In this document: positions 19,898-27,643 of the stretch, piece by piece
How the letters are laid out: each line of letters opens with the position of its first letter
How positions within the stretch are numbered: the first letter of the stretch is position 1
Source of the DNA: Azospirillum formosense
Lineage (GTDB): Bacteria; Pseudomonadota; Alphaproteobacteria; Azospirillales; Azospirillaceae
Assembly (NCBI RefSeq): GCF_040500525.1
Contig: NZ_CP159402.1
Span: 1,487,501-1,551,500, forward strand
DNA length: 64,000 bases
Direction: 5' to 3'
Translations under genes and position numbers: made by a program
The notes under the pieces: generated by a model
What the model saw: only the letters and a program-made list of their open reading frames with translations
Told to the model about the DNA's origin: nothing
The model's database searches: none

Positions 19898-21211
19898 TCA
19901 CTCCGGCAGCGCGCCGGCCTGACCGGCGGCGAAGGCTCGCGCCTGCCCGTGCGTGACGACCCCGCGCCGGTCGAGCTGCTTCAGCAGAGCCGCCGCCAGT
20001 TCCGCCTCGACCAGCGCCGGAGCGAAGGGCCCCATGCGGCGGTCGGTGGCGATGCCGCGGGCGGCGGCCAGCCGCTCCAGCGATGCTCCTTCCAGCGCCG
20101 GGTCGAGGGCCGCGGCCAGCCGCGCGAGGTCGAGCGTCGGCGGCGCCTCGGGCTCCGGCAGGCCGGCGTCGCGGCAGGCGCGGGCCAGCGTGCCGAGCGC
20201 CGCCTCCACTCCCCAGCCGACCACCGCGCAGCCGCGCAGGGCGTCGGCGATCACCGGCCAAGCGGCGGCGAAGGGACGGGCGCCCTCCACCATCGCCGCG
20301 GTCACGCCGTGGATCGCGGTGCCCTCCGCCGGGATCGGCGCGCCGGGATCGATGAACAGCTCCAGCGACAGGCTGCGGAAGACGCGCGGCCCGACCATCC
20401 GCACCGTGCCCACCGCGACGACCGGCCCCTCCTCCGCCCGCCCGGTGGCGGTGGCGACCCACAGGCTGACCATCGGCAGGGCCAGCAGCGGGTCCTCGTC
20501 GCCGAGATGGACGGGGCGGGCGTTGGGGCGCAGGAGCAGCCGCTCGCCGGACAGCAGCGGTTGCGCCTCCCCCGCCTTCGCCGGGAAGACCAGGGCGATG
20601 CCCGATTGAAGCCCCAGATCCTTGACGCGGACCGGCACCTCGCCCCCCTGGGCGCGGCGCAGCAGGGCGGAGACCATCTGGCCGTCCTCGCGCGCCCGCT
20701 CGATGGCGCGGAACAGCTCGGGGCGCGACAGGTGGTCATAGATGTCGGCCCCCGCCGCCAGCCCGAGATGGGCCGAGGCCGCGGGGTTCAGGGTGTCGAC
20801 CCGCCCGAAGTCGTCGAGCACCACCACCGGTTCCTCCAGCGCGGCGATCACCCCGGCCAGCCGCTCGCCCGGCCGGTTCTCGCCATGACGGCCATGGCGA
20901 AGCGCCTCCGCCGCCGCCCGCGCGAGGTCGCCGGCCTCGTCCTCCTTGGCGTCGGCGGCAAGGGCGGCGGCGCTGCGCCCGCGCCACGCCGACAGGGTCT
21001 CGCGCAGCCGTCCCAGATCGCGGAAATGGCGGTTCAGCCGGGCGAAGGCCATCCACAGCGCCAGCACGCCGAGCCCGACCGCCCCCATGTCCAGTAGGGA
21101 GCGCTCGGGGTCGGCGACGGCCAGCCGCCCGATCTCCACCCCCAGAAAGGCGAGCGCCATGCCCGCCACCGCAAAGCCCAGCACCGCCGAACGCCACGCC
21201 CCGCCCCGCAT
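19898..21211 (-). CDS. Membrane PAS protein with a degenerate DEDD exonuclease-like domain
   Basis: This is a 437-aa protein. Two N-terminal membrane helices (about 10-33 and 42-58) are followed by a helical linker and a PAS-like segment (about 120-210, [20 protein letters not shown]). The C-terminal half aligns with DnaQ-type 3'-5' exonucleases through [17 protein letters not shown] and [20 protein letters not shown]. The catalytic motifs are lost: the usual DTETTG reads VATATG (252-257), the second motif reads GWGVEAALG without the Asp, and the last motif reads [15 protein letters not shown] without the His/Asp pair. It is probably a pseudo-nuclease used for binding or signalling. The ATG at 21211 has GGAGGCGG upstream. 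Codon use matches neighbours, so it is not an obvious pseudogene. Confidence 0.8.
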   Translation of the reverse strand: MRGGAWRSAVLGFAVAGMALAFLGVEIGRLAVADPERSLLDMGAVGLGVLALWMAFARLNRHFRDLGRLRETLSAWRGRSAAALAADAKEDEAGDLARAAAEALRHGRHGENRPGERLAGVIAALEEPVVVLDDFGRVDTLNPAASAHLGLAAGADIYDHLSRPELFRAIERAREDGQMVSALLRRAQGGEVPVRVKDLGLQSGIALVFPAKAGEAQPLLSGERLLLRPNARPVHLGDEDPLLALPMVSLWVATATGRAEEGPVVAVGTVRMVGPRVFRSLSLELFIDPGAPIPAEGTAIHGVTAAMVEGARPFAAAWPVIADALRGCAVVGWGVEAALGTLARACRDAGLPEPEAPPTLDLARLAAALDPALEGASLERLAAARGIATDRRMGPFAPALVEAELAAALLKQLDRRGVVTHGQARAFAAGQAGALPE

Positions 21212-21308
21212 CGGGCCGCCTCCACACACCGTCAGGATGTCGGGACTGTAGCGCCCCCGGACGCCCGCGGAAAGGGAGCGGGCGGACAAGCCCCCCGCTC
21301 CTCTCCGG

Positions 21309-22007
21309 CTAGTTTGCCGCGAAGCAATAGAGCAGCCCCGCCCCGCCCGTGCTCTTCAGGGCGTCCTGGCTGCAGCCGCCGCGCGTCAGGTGCGAGCTGT
21401 TCCAGGATTTGGCCGGCGGGTCGTCGCTCAGCCCGATGCGGTCGTGATGGCCGACCATGGCGGCGCCCTCCGTCCCGCTGCGGGTCCAGTTGCCGCAGGT
21501 CCGGTCCTCCGCGCCGTCGAAGGCCCGGCCGTCCGGTTGGCTGCCGGTCAGGATGTCGTGGGTGTTCGGAGTGTCGCCGCGGCCTTTGACCGTCTCGCCG
21601 GTTTCGGTCAGCCCGGTCTGCTTGGTCAGGCCGTTGGTGGCGTGCAGATCCTCCACATTGCGGGCGATCACCTGCCCCTTGGCGTTCTGCCAGGGGCCGG
21701 CGCCGATGCGGTCGCGGGCGTTCACCGCGGGCCGCCCATCCGCCGCCTGGGTGGAGAGATAAGCCTTCCAGTCGCGGTTCCCCGCCCCGACGGCCTGCGC
21801 CAATTGCTGGCAATGGCGGTCCGCGCCCTCCAGGCCGCCGAGATCGGCGCCCTTCCCCGATCCGACGCTGGTTATGAAGAAGCTCATGCCCGCGGGGCCT
21901 CCGCCTGCGGAACCGCCAGACGTCTGCGCGGGAGCCTGCGCCGCCGTCAACAGAACCGCCGCCGATAGCGCAGCGCCGATACCGGCCCCAAAGATGGTGC
22001 GGACCAT
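21309..22007 (-). CDS. Secreted lectin-like protein of unknown function
   Basis: This 232-aa protein has a signal peptide (MVRTIFGAGIGAALSAAVLL, with a cut near APAQ) and a mature domain containing SFFITSVGSGKGADLGGLEG, HCQQLAQAVGAGNRDWKAYL, ARDRIGAGPWQNAKGQVIAR, NTHDILTGSQPDGRAFD and CGNWTRSG. Four cysteines could form two disulfides. The pattern resembles small exported proteins often annotated as lectin, related to C-type-lectin or endostatin-like folds. No ligand is known. The ATG at 22007 follows GGGGAGGG. It lies alone between the pseudo-exonuclease gene and an AT-rich intergenic region. Confidence 0.7.
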   Translation of the reverse strand: MVRTIFGAGIGAALSAAVLLTAAQAPAQTSGGSAGGGPAGMSFFITSVGSGKGADLGGLEGADRHCQQLAQAVGAGNRDWKAYLSTQAADGRPAVNARDRIGAGPWQNAKGQVIARNVEDLHATNGLTKQTGLTETGETVKGRGDTPNTHDILTGSQPDGRAFDGAEDRTCGNWTRSGTEGAAMVGHHDRIGLSDDPPAKSWNSSHLTRGGCSQDALKSTGGAGLLYCFAAN

Positions 22008-22404
22008 GGATGCCCTCCCCTGACTTCTTGTTCAAACGATGGTGGATCGTGGACGCCGGGACGGACCGCTTTATTCCCGCATCCTTTCGGCGCATCCCCC
22101 GGCCGCATGGCCGATCCTTTTTTTTCCCCTTCCGATGCGGCGCGGAATCCTTATGGTCCCAGGCGGTCCCGGCACGCTGGCCCGTCCGTAGGATTTAGTA
22201 CGAATTTCGAACCATTTTATCCTCATAACGATAAAAAGCTTCGGTCAACTCAAAATAATAATGAGAGAAAGCGTGAACGAACACACGCCTTCGTTATCGG
22301 CCCTTTAAACATTCAAAGACTTATTCGGCGCCTGTTAATCGCTCATTAAGGCAAATCCGGCAGATTTGGTCTTGCGTTCTCCTTCACATTTTTTGGGTCC
22401 GGCG
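22008..22404. other. AT-rich intergenic region (397 bp) between divergent genes
   Basis: The segment 22190-22370 is markedly AT-rich compared with the rest of the window. It contains a perfect TTAA-N7-TTAA site (22335-22349). A reading frame at 22107-22349 has composition unlike real genes here and is not called. The region most likely holds the promoters of the lectin-like gene (leftward) and the TadE/G-like gene (rightward). Confidence 0.6.
22335..22349 (+). promoter_or_regulatory. Candidate CtrA binding site
   Basis: TTAA (22335-22338), seven bases (TCGCTCA), TTAA (22346-22349): an exact match to the TTAA-N7-TTAA full site of the alphaproteobacterial cell-cycle regulator CtrA. It lies 56 bp upstream of the TadE/G-like start codon. 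The AT-rich setting raises the odds of a chance match. Confidence 0.5.
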
Positions 22405-22851
22405 ATGGTGATGGTGTACCACCCTTACGCGCTCCAGCATCGGCAGGAACGGCGGTCCGGGCGCAAGCTCGCGCTGGCCTTGATCGTCGCGCTCGGCCTC
22501 CCCCTGGCGGTGGGCGCCGGCTACACCCTGGAGACGGTGCGCGGCTACGCGGTGCAGGCCCGCCTGGCGCAGGCGGTGGACGCGGCGGCGCTGGCCGGTG
22601 GACGGGTCATGTTCGACGACCAGCGCGACGGCCACATCCGCAGCTTCTTCGACAACGCCTTTTCCAGAAGCTTCCTGGGCGCCCACACCGCGGTGCTGAA
22701 GATCGAGGACGACACGCGCAGCGGCGTGCTGACGGTGCACGGGCAGGCGACGGTGAAGGCGCTCTTCACCCGTGTCCTGGGCGGCGGCGATCTGATCGTG
22801 GAAGCGCAATCGGTCGTCCGCCGCAACGTCCGTGGCCGCAAGGGGTCTTAA
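22405..22851 (+). CDS. TadE/TadG-like pilus-assembly protein
   Basis: This is a 148-aa single-pass membrane protein. After a short basic N-terminus (QERRSGRKLA) comes one hydrophobic helix (LALIVALGLPLAVGAGYTL) followed by the characteristic VRGYAVQARLAQAVDAAALAGGR. That stretch matches the N-terminal segment of TadE/TadG-like Flp pilus proteins (pseudopilin-like, residing in the inner membrane with a periplasmic C-terminus). The periplasmic part is short (about 90 residues), far smaller than full TadG. No other tad gene is nearby. The start is the ATG at 22405; a TTG at 22366 would add 13 residues. A CtrA-type site lies just upstream. Confidence 0.75.
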   Translation: MVMVYHPYALQHRQERRSGRKLALALIVALGLPLAVGAGYTLETVRGYAVQARLAQAVDAAALAGGRVMFDDQRDGHIRSFFDNAFSRSFLGAHTAVLKIEDDTRSGVLTVHGQATVKALFTRVLGGGDLIVEAQSVVRRNVRGRKGS

Positions 22852-22965
22852 CCCCTTCGAACCGCAATCCCCGGCGCCCTCCCGGCGCCGTCGGATGGAC
22901 GGCCACCACGGCGCCGCTCCCCTGCCCGAATTTTTTAAGGCATCGGGAAGGTTTGCGCTGATACC

Positions 22966-23469
22966 ATGGGGGTCCTGGCCCACCCACACCCCGCGCCGCC
23001 ACCCGTGTCCAGCATCCTGCCCCTGTCATCGTCGTCGAGCGCGCCGTCCCTGTCGGGGATGAGCAAGATTCGCCAGATGCTGGCCAGCGAGGCCATCGCG
23101 GTGCAGCCGATCCGGCGCGTGCCGGGGGAACAGGAGCGCCGGCGGTCCGACGACATCTCGGCCACCGACGATGCGCTGAAAAGCGGAAGCCGGACGGAAC
23201 TGGGCGAGGCGGAGGGAAACCGCGCCGGTCGCGCCGGTTCCTCCTCGGCGTTCGCGCTGGACGACGCGGAGGCCGGCAACCGGCCGGTCACCGGCGCGTC
23301 GCCGCGCCTCAGCGCCATGCCCAACGCCGGCTTCCTCGCGCAGAGCATCCATCAGGACGCCATGGGCAGCGGCCTGCACATCGAACCCTGGTCCGCCGCC
23401 ATCTCGGCCTACCGCAAGGCCGACGCGGCGGCCTATGCCGCCAGCGCGTCGGCCGGGATGTCCGTCTAG
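22966..23469 (+). CDS. Hypothetical protein
   Basis: This is a 167-aa protein with no recognisable family. The N-terminal half is low-complexity (Pro/Ser-rich, then charged) and probably disordered. The C-terminal 55 residues look ordered and carry FLAQSIHQDAMGSGLHIEPW followed by SAAISAYRKADAAAY, a pattern seen in short hypothetical proteins of related bacteria. An internal ATG at 23059 (MSKIRQML) is an alternative start. It has no signal peptide or membrane segment. It lies between the TadE/G-like gene and bacterioferritin (convergent with the latter). Confidence 0.6.
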   Translation: MGVLAHPHPAPPPVSSILPLSSSSSAPSLSGMSKIRQMLASEAIAVQPIRRVPGEQERRRSDDISATDDALKSGSRTELGEAEGNRAGRAGSSSAFALDDAEAGNRPVTGASPRLSAMPNAGFLAQSIHQDAMGSGLHIEPWSAAISAYRKADAAAYAASASAGMSV

Positions 23470-23494
23470 GCGGCGGACCGCTCCCCATCGCTTG

Positions 23495-23980
23495 TTAGGT
23501 CGAGGAATCCTCGCCGTAGATCTGTTCCTGCTGGTAGGCGGTCAGGCCCACGCGCTGGATCAGGTCGAGCTGGGTTTCCAGCCAGTCGATGTGCTCCTCG
23601 GTGTCCTCCAGGATTTCCCGGAAGATCTCGCGGCTTTGATAGTCGCGCACCGCGTCGCAGTCGGCGATGGCCTCCAGCAGGTTGCCCCGGTTGTGGCTCT
23701 CGATGCCGAGGTCGGCGGTGAACATCTCCGGCAGGTCCTCGCCGATCTTCAGCTTGTGCAGGTCCTGCAGGTTGGGAAGTCCTTCCAGGAACAGGATGCG
23801 CTCGATCAGCTTGTCGGCGTGCTTCATCTCGCCGATGGATTCCTCATAGACCTTGCCCGCCAGCCGGTGCAAACCCCAGTTCTTCAACATGCGGGCGTGC
23901 AGGAAATACTGGTTGATGGCCGTCAGCTCGTTCGTCAGAATCGTGTTGAGGTGCCGGATAACCTTCGGATCACCTTTCAT
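23495..23980 (-). CDS. bfr: Bacterioferritin
   Basis: This 161-aa iron-storage haemoprotein assembles as a 24-mer and oxidises and stores iron. The four-helix ferritin fold is intact with diiron ligands: [18 protein letters not shown] (Glu18), [20 protein letters not shown] (Glu51, haem-binding Met52 and His54), and [16 protein letters not shown] (Glu and His of the C-terminal helix). The start [12 protein letters not shown] is typical and the length is standard. No bacterioferritin-associated ferredoxin gene is adjacent. It is convergent with the hypothetical gene at 22966. Confidence 0.97.
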   Translation of the reverse strand: MKGDPKVIRHLNTILTNELTAINQYFLHARMLKNWGLHRLAGKVYEESIGEMKHADKLIERILFLEGLPNLQDLHKLKIGEDLPEMFTADLGIESHNRGNLLEAIADCDAVRDYQSREIFREILEDTEEHIDWLETQLDLIQRVGLTAYQQEQIYGEDSST

Positions 23981-24103
23981 CTACCCCTCCGTCTTGATTG
24001 GCCGTGCGGCGTGGCGCGCGGCGCGCTGTTCTTTTGCCCGACGACTGGCGCCGAGTGTAAGCCAATAGCGCAGGATCGCAATCGGCTTCCGGTTCGGCTG
24101 GCT

Positions 24104-26293
24104 TCAGGACCGCTCGCCGCGCACCGCCTCGGCCAACCGGCGCAGCCCCTCGTCCCCGGCCATTGCCTCCACCGGCACGCCCAGGCGGCGGCGCCAGTTC
24201 GGGTGCTGGTCGACCGTTCCCGGCAGGTTCGGCTGCTCCTCCTCGCCCAGCGCGTCCTCGATCTGCACCATGGCGATGCGGCCCGGCGAGCGGGCGAGGT
24301 AGCGGTGAACCGCCTCCATCAGTTCGCGCGAGAAGGGCTGCGAGCCCTCGTTGTTCGGGTAGCGGACCGGGCGCAGCCCTTCCCGCTCCAGCGCCTGGAG
24401 CATCCACCAGCGGTCCACCCCGCGGTCCCAGACGTCCTTGTTCCGCGCGGCCTCGTCGGGATAGAGGTCGAGCCGGGCCCGCCAGTCGAGGTCGCGGTTG
24501 GTCCAGAACCCCTTGAAGGTGGCAAGGTCGTGGGTGGTCACCGTGACCATGGCCCCGGCGGGATACTCCTGCGGCGCCTTGAACCCGCCGTCCGCGCTGC
24601 GCTCGAAATAGAGCACGCGATAGCTGAGGATGCCCGTCCGCTCCAGCGCCGGGCGGAAGCCCTCCGGCACGGTGCCGAGATCCTCGCCGATGACGATGCA
24701 GCGGTTGCGCCGGCTTTCCAGCGCGATGATCCGCAGCAAGTCCTCGAACGGGTACTCGACATAGGCGCCGTCGCTGCCGTCCGCCGGAATCCAGAACAGG
24801 TGCTGCAGCGCCATCACATGGTCGATGCGCAGCGCCCCGGCGTGGCGCATGTTGGCGCGCAGCGTGGCGATGAAGCTGCCATAGGCCGATTCGCGCAAGC
24901 CCACCGGCGACAGCGGGGCGAGGCCCCAGTTCTGCCCCTTCATGTTGAACTGGTCCGGCGGCGCGCCGACGTTGGCCCCCTGCACCAGGATGTCCGACTC
25001 GCCCCAGGCCGCCGCGCCGCCCGGATGCGCCGCCACGGCGAGGTCGCGGTAGAAGCCGATGGGCAGCCCGGCCCGCCGCCCGCGCTCCGCCGCCGTGCCC
25101 AGTTGGCGGTCGGCCTCCCATTGCAGATATTCGAAGAACGCCACCCGCTCGGCCTGCTCGGCGGCAAAGGCCTGGACCTCCGGACTGTCCGGAATCCGGA
25201 AGGCCGGCGGCCAGCTCCGCCACATCCACTGGGAGGGGTCGCGGCGGTAGAAATGTTCGTGCAGCGCCTCGAACACGGCGTGGCGGCGCAGCGGCTCGCC
25301 CATCTCGCGCCGGAACGTCTCGAACGCCTCGCGCCGCGCGTCGCTCCCGCCGAGCGCGCGGAAAGTCGTGTGCAGCGCCTCCAGCACCGGCATCTTCAGG
25401 GCGGAGACGGCGGGATAGTCCACCAGCTCCGTCGCCCGCACGGCGGCCAGCCGCTGCCGGAACTCCTCCGACGCGATCAGAGCCTGCGCCTGCGGCGTGT
25501 CCGCCAGCTCCGGCACCCGCTCCACGTCGATGTAGAGGACGTTGAGGAAGGTCCGGCTGCTCGGCGAATAGGGGCCGATGTGGTTGGGGTCGGCCGGGAA
25601 CAGGGCGTGCAGCGGGTTCAGCCCGACCAGCCCGGCCCCGAGCCCCGCCGCCGTCTCGGCGAAGCGTCCGAGATCGTCGAAGTCGCCGATGCCCCAGTCG
25701 TCGCCGCTCTTCAGCGCGTAGAGCTGCAGCCCGATGCCCCAGGTCCGCCCGCCGGGAACCACGTCCTCCACCGTCAGGCAGCGCTGCGGCGCGACGATCA
25801 GCACCGTGCCGCCCTCCAGCGTCCCCCCCACGCCCTGGGGCCGGATCACCACCGACAAACGGTGATAGCCGAGCGGCAAGGTCGGCGGCAGGCGGGTCGA
25901 GACGGTGCGCCGCTCGTAGGCCACGCCGTCGAGCACCCGCTGCTCGGCCAGCGGCAGGTTGCCGACGCGCAGCGACGCGCGGTGGGCGAGCCCACCCTCC
26001 TCGGTCAGCGTCCAGGTCAGTTCGGCGTCCTCCAGCCCGGCCGGGACGGCCAGGGCGAGGCTGAGCGGCGCGCCCTCGTCGATCACCAGGACGGGGGGCA
26101 GCATGCGCCGCCACGCCCGGTCCTCCACCGCGTGGAGGCTTGCCGCCAGTTCCTCGCCGTTGCCGGCGGGATAGCCCATGGCGGCGGACAGAGCGCGCTT
26201 CGTCGCGTCGGAGGTCTCGCGCCGGTTGCCCCAGATGTCATGGTAGAAGGGCTCGATGCCAAGCCGTTCGGCAAGCCGGTCGAGATCGCTCAT
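24104..26293 (-). CDS. malQ: 4-alpha-glucanotransferase (amylomaltase)
   Basis: This GH77 enzyme of 729 aa transfers alpha-1,4-glucan segments between maltooligosaccharides. The catalytic set is visible: nucleophile Asp in LRIDHVMALQHLFWIP, acid/base Glu in VIGEDLGTVPEGF, and the third Asp in VTTHDLATFKGFWTNRDLDW. The N-terminal 150 residues form the extra beta-domain seen in longer proteobacterial MalQ proteins (WTLTEEGGLAHRASLRVG). The ATG at 26293 is the natural start. It is the last gene of the leftward glycogen/trehalose cluster, separated from glgX by a response-regulator gene. Confidence 0.96.
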   Translation of the reverse strand: MSDLDRLAERLGIEPFYHDIWGNRRETSDATKRALSAAMGYPAGNGEELAASLHAVEDRAWRRMLPPVLVIDEGAPLSLALAVPAGLEDAELTWTLTEEGGLAHRASLRVGNLPLAEQRVLDGVAYERRTVSTRLPPTLPLGYHRLSVVIRPQGVGGTLEGGTVLIVAPQRCLTVEDVVPGGRTWGIGLQLYALKSGDDWGIGDFDDLGRFAETAAGLGAGLVGLNPLHALFPADPNHIGPYSPSSRTFLNVLYIDVERVPELADTPQAQALIASEEFRQRLAAVRATELVDYPAVSALKMPVLEALHTTFRALGGSDARREAFETFRREMGEPLRRHAVFEALHEHFYRRDPSQWMWRSWPPAFRIPDSPEVQAFAAEQAERVAFFEYLQWEADRQLGTAAERGRRAGLPIGFYRDLAVAAHPGGAAAWGESDILVQGANVGAPPDQFNMKGQNWGLAPLSPVGLRESAYGSFIATLRANMRHAGALRIDHVMALQHLFWIPADGSDGAYVEYPFEDLLRIIALESRRNRCIVIGEDLGTVPEGFRPALERTGILSYRVLYFERSADGGFKAPQEYPAGAMVTVTTHDLATFKGFWTNRDLDWRARLDLYPDEAARNKDVWDRGVDRWWMLQALEREGLRPVRYPNNEGSQPFSRELMEAVHRYLARSPGRIAMVQIEDALGEEEQPNLPGTVDQHPNWRRRLGVPVEAMAGDEGLRRLAEAVRGERS

Positions 26294-26518
26294 TCAGGGG
26301 TCCCCGCGTTTGTCGGTCGTGGCGTCTTGGTGGCGTCATCCTGGCCGCAACGGCCTGCGCGCGAGCATTGCGCGTCGGGCCAATTCCGTCCAGCCCCGAA
26401 CATTCGAATTTTCATATTGACCGCAACGCTTTCGCGCGCGGTGATGGGGCAAGGGTGACAACGCGCCGCAACCCTGGATGATCCCGGCTTCGCCGTCAGC
26501 GGCGCGCCCTTCGCCGGG

Positions 26519-27556
26519 TCATCCCTCCACCGCCTCTTTCGGGGCATTCCCATCGGCCGCCGGCACCGCCAGGGCGGCCCGCGCGGCCTCCGCCTTGGCC
26601 TGCGCCATCTGCTCCAGGCGGGTGCGGTAGCCGGTCACGGCGGCGGCGACCTCCGCCATCATCGCGTCGAGCGGGCGGGCCGTGTCCACCGCCTGCATGA
26701 GGTCGCGGGCGAGCGAGCGAGCGCTTTCCAGCTCCTCCGCCGCGACGGCGCCCGATTCGGCGTGGAGCCGCAGCCGCTCGGCCATCATCTTCAGGGACTT
26801 GGCAACGGACTCCGCCGGTCCCGGTTCGCCCAGATCGTCAAGGCGGCGCAGCAGGTCGTCGAGGAAGGCGGGGACGCGGGCCACATGCTCCATCGCCATG
26901 CGCTCCGGCGGGCGGGCGGCCAGGCCGGGGGCCGCGAACTCGATGAGGAAGGCGGCCTGGACGCTGATGCGCAGCAGCTTCTGCTCGTTGACGAAATGGT
27001 TGGCCTCGGCCATCAGCTGGCGGGCGTTGATGTGCGCCCAGCGGTTGGTGGCCTTCAGCCGCAGCGTGTTCGGCGCGTCGAGCAGCGGCACCTGGGCGCC
27101 CTCGCGCGGCGACTTGCGCCGGTCGGGTCCGGTGTAGTCGGCGGTCACCACAAATTTCTTGCGCGATTCGATCAGGGCGCCCAACCGCTCCTGCACCTGC
27201 TTGGGGGAGACCGGCTTCACCAGCAGATCGTCGGCCCCCGCGTTGGTGACGCGCATGACCAGAAGCGGTGTCGGCTGCCACGTCGTGGCGACGATGCAGG
27301 CGTAGGGGTTGCGGGTGTCCGGCTCGTTGCGCAGACGGCGGATGAGGCGCAGCGCCTCCGCCTCCTCCCCATCGATGTCCAGCAGGATCAGGTCGGGGGT
27401 GGCCGCCACCGCCATGTCCGTCGCGTCCCGGACCGAGCCGTAGGTCTCCGCCCGCTTCATCCCCAGCCGCGCCAGAACCTCGCGCAGGACGCGCTGGGTG
27501 TTGGACTGCGTGTCGATGATGGCGGCATCAACCAGGGAATAGTCGTAATCGGGCAT
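26519..27556 (-). CDS. Response regulator receiver protein with a helical C-terminal domain
   Basis: This is a 345-aa protein. Residues 1-130 form a receiver domain with phospho-acceptor D60 (DLILLDIDG), conserved K114 (LLVKPVSPKQ) and acidic residue D15. The remaining 215 residues are helical with no DNA-binding motif or enzyme signature; sections such as RWAHINARQLMAEANHFVNE and LESARSLARDLMQAVDTARP suggest coiled coils. It is likely a protein-protein signalling regulator. It lies between malQ and glgX on the same strand, but with 80-220 bp gaps, so co-regulation with the carbohydrate genes is uncertain. No histidine kinase is adjacent. Confidence 0.85.
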   Translation of the reverse strand: MPDYDYSLVDAAIIDTQSNTQRVLREVLARLGMKRAETYGSVRDATDMAVAATPDLILLDIDGEEAEALRLIRRLRNEPDTRNPYACIVATTWQPTPLLVMRVTNAGADDLLVKPVSPKQVQERLGALIESRKKFVVTADYTGPDRRKSPREGAQVPLLDAPNTLRLKATNRWAHINARQLMAEANHFVNEQKLLRISVQAAFLIEFAAPGLAARPPERMAMEHVARVPAFLDDLLRRLDDLGEPGPAESVAKSLKMMAERLRLHAESGAVAAEELESARSLARDLMQAVDTARPLDAMMAEVAAAVTGYRTRLEQMAQAKAEAARAALAVPAADGNAPKEAVEG

Positions 27557-27643
27557 GCGTCGATTCCGCGGTAACCGGAGGTGGAAGGGCCACCCCCGGC
27601 CAGGACGTTAGCACAGGCGGAAAATACCGCCTATTGACCCGCA

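Noticed and set aside
22107..22349. 80-codon frame in the AT-rich intergenic region
   Set aside because: Composition and codon use are unlike the genes here and no ribosome binding site is present. The region looks regulatory.
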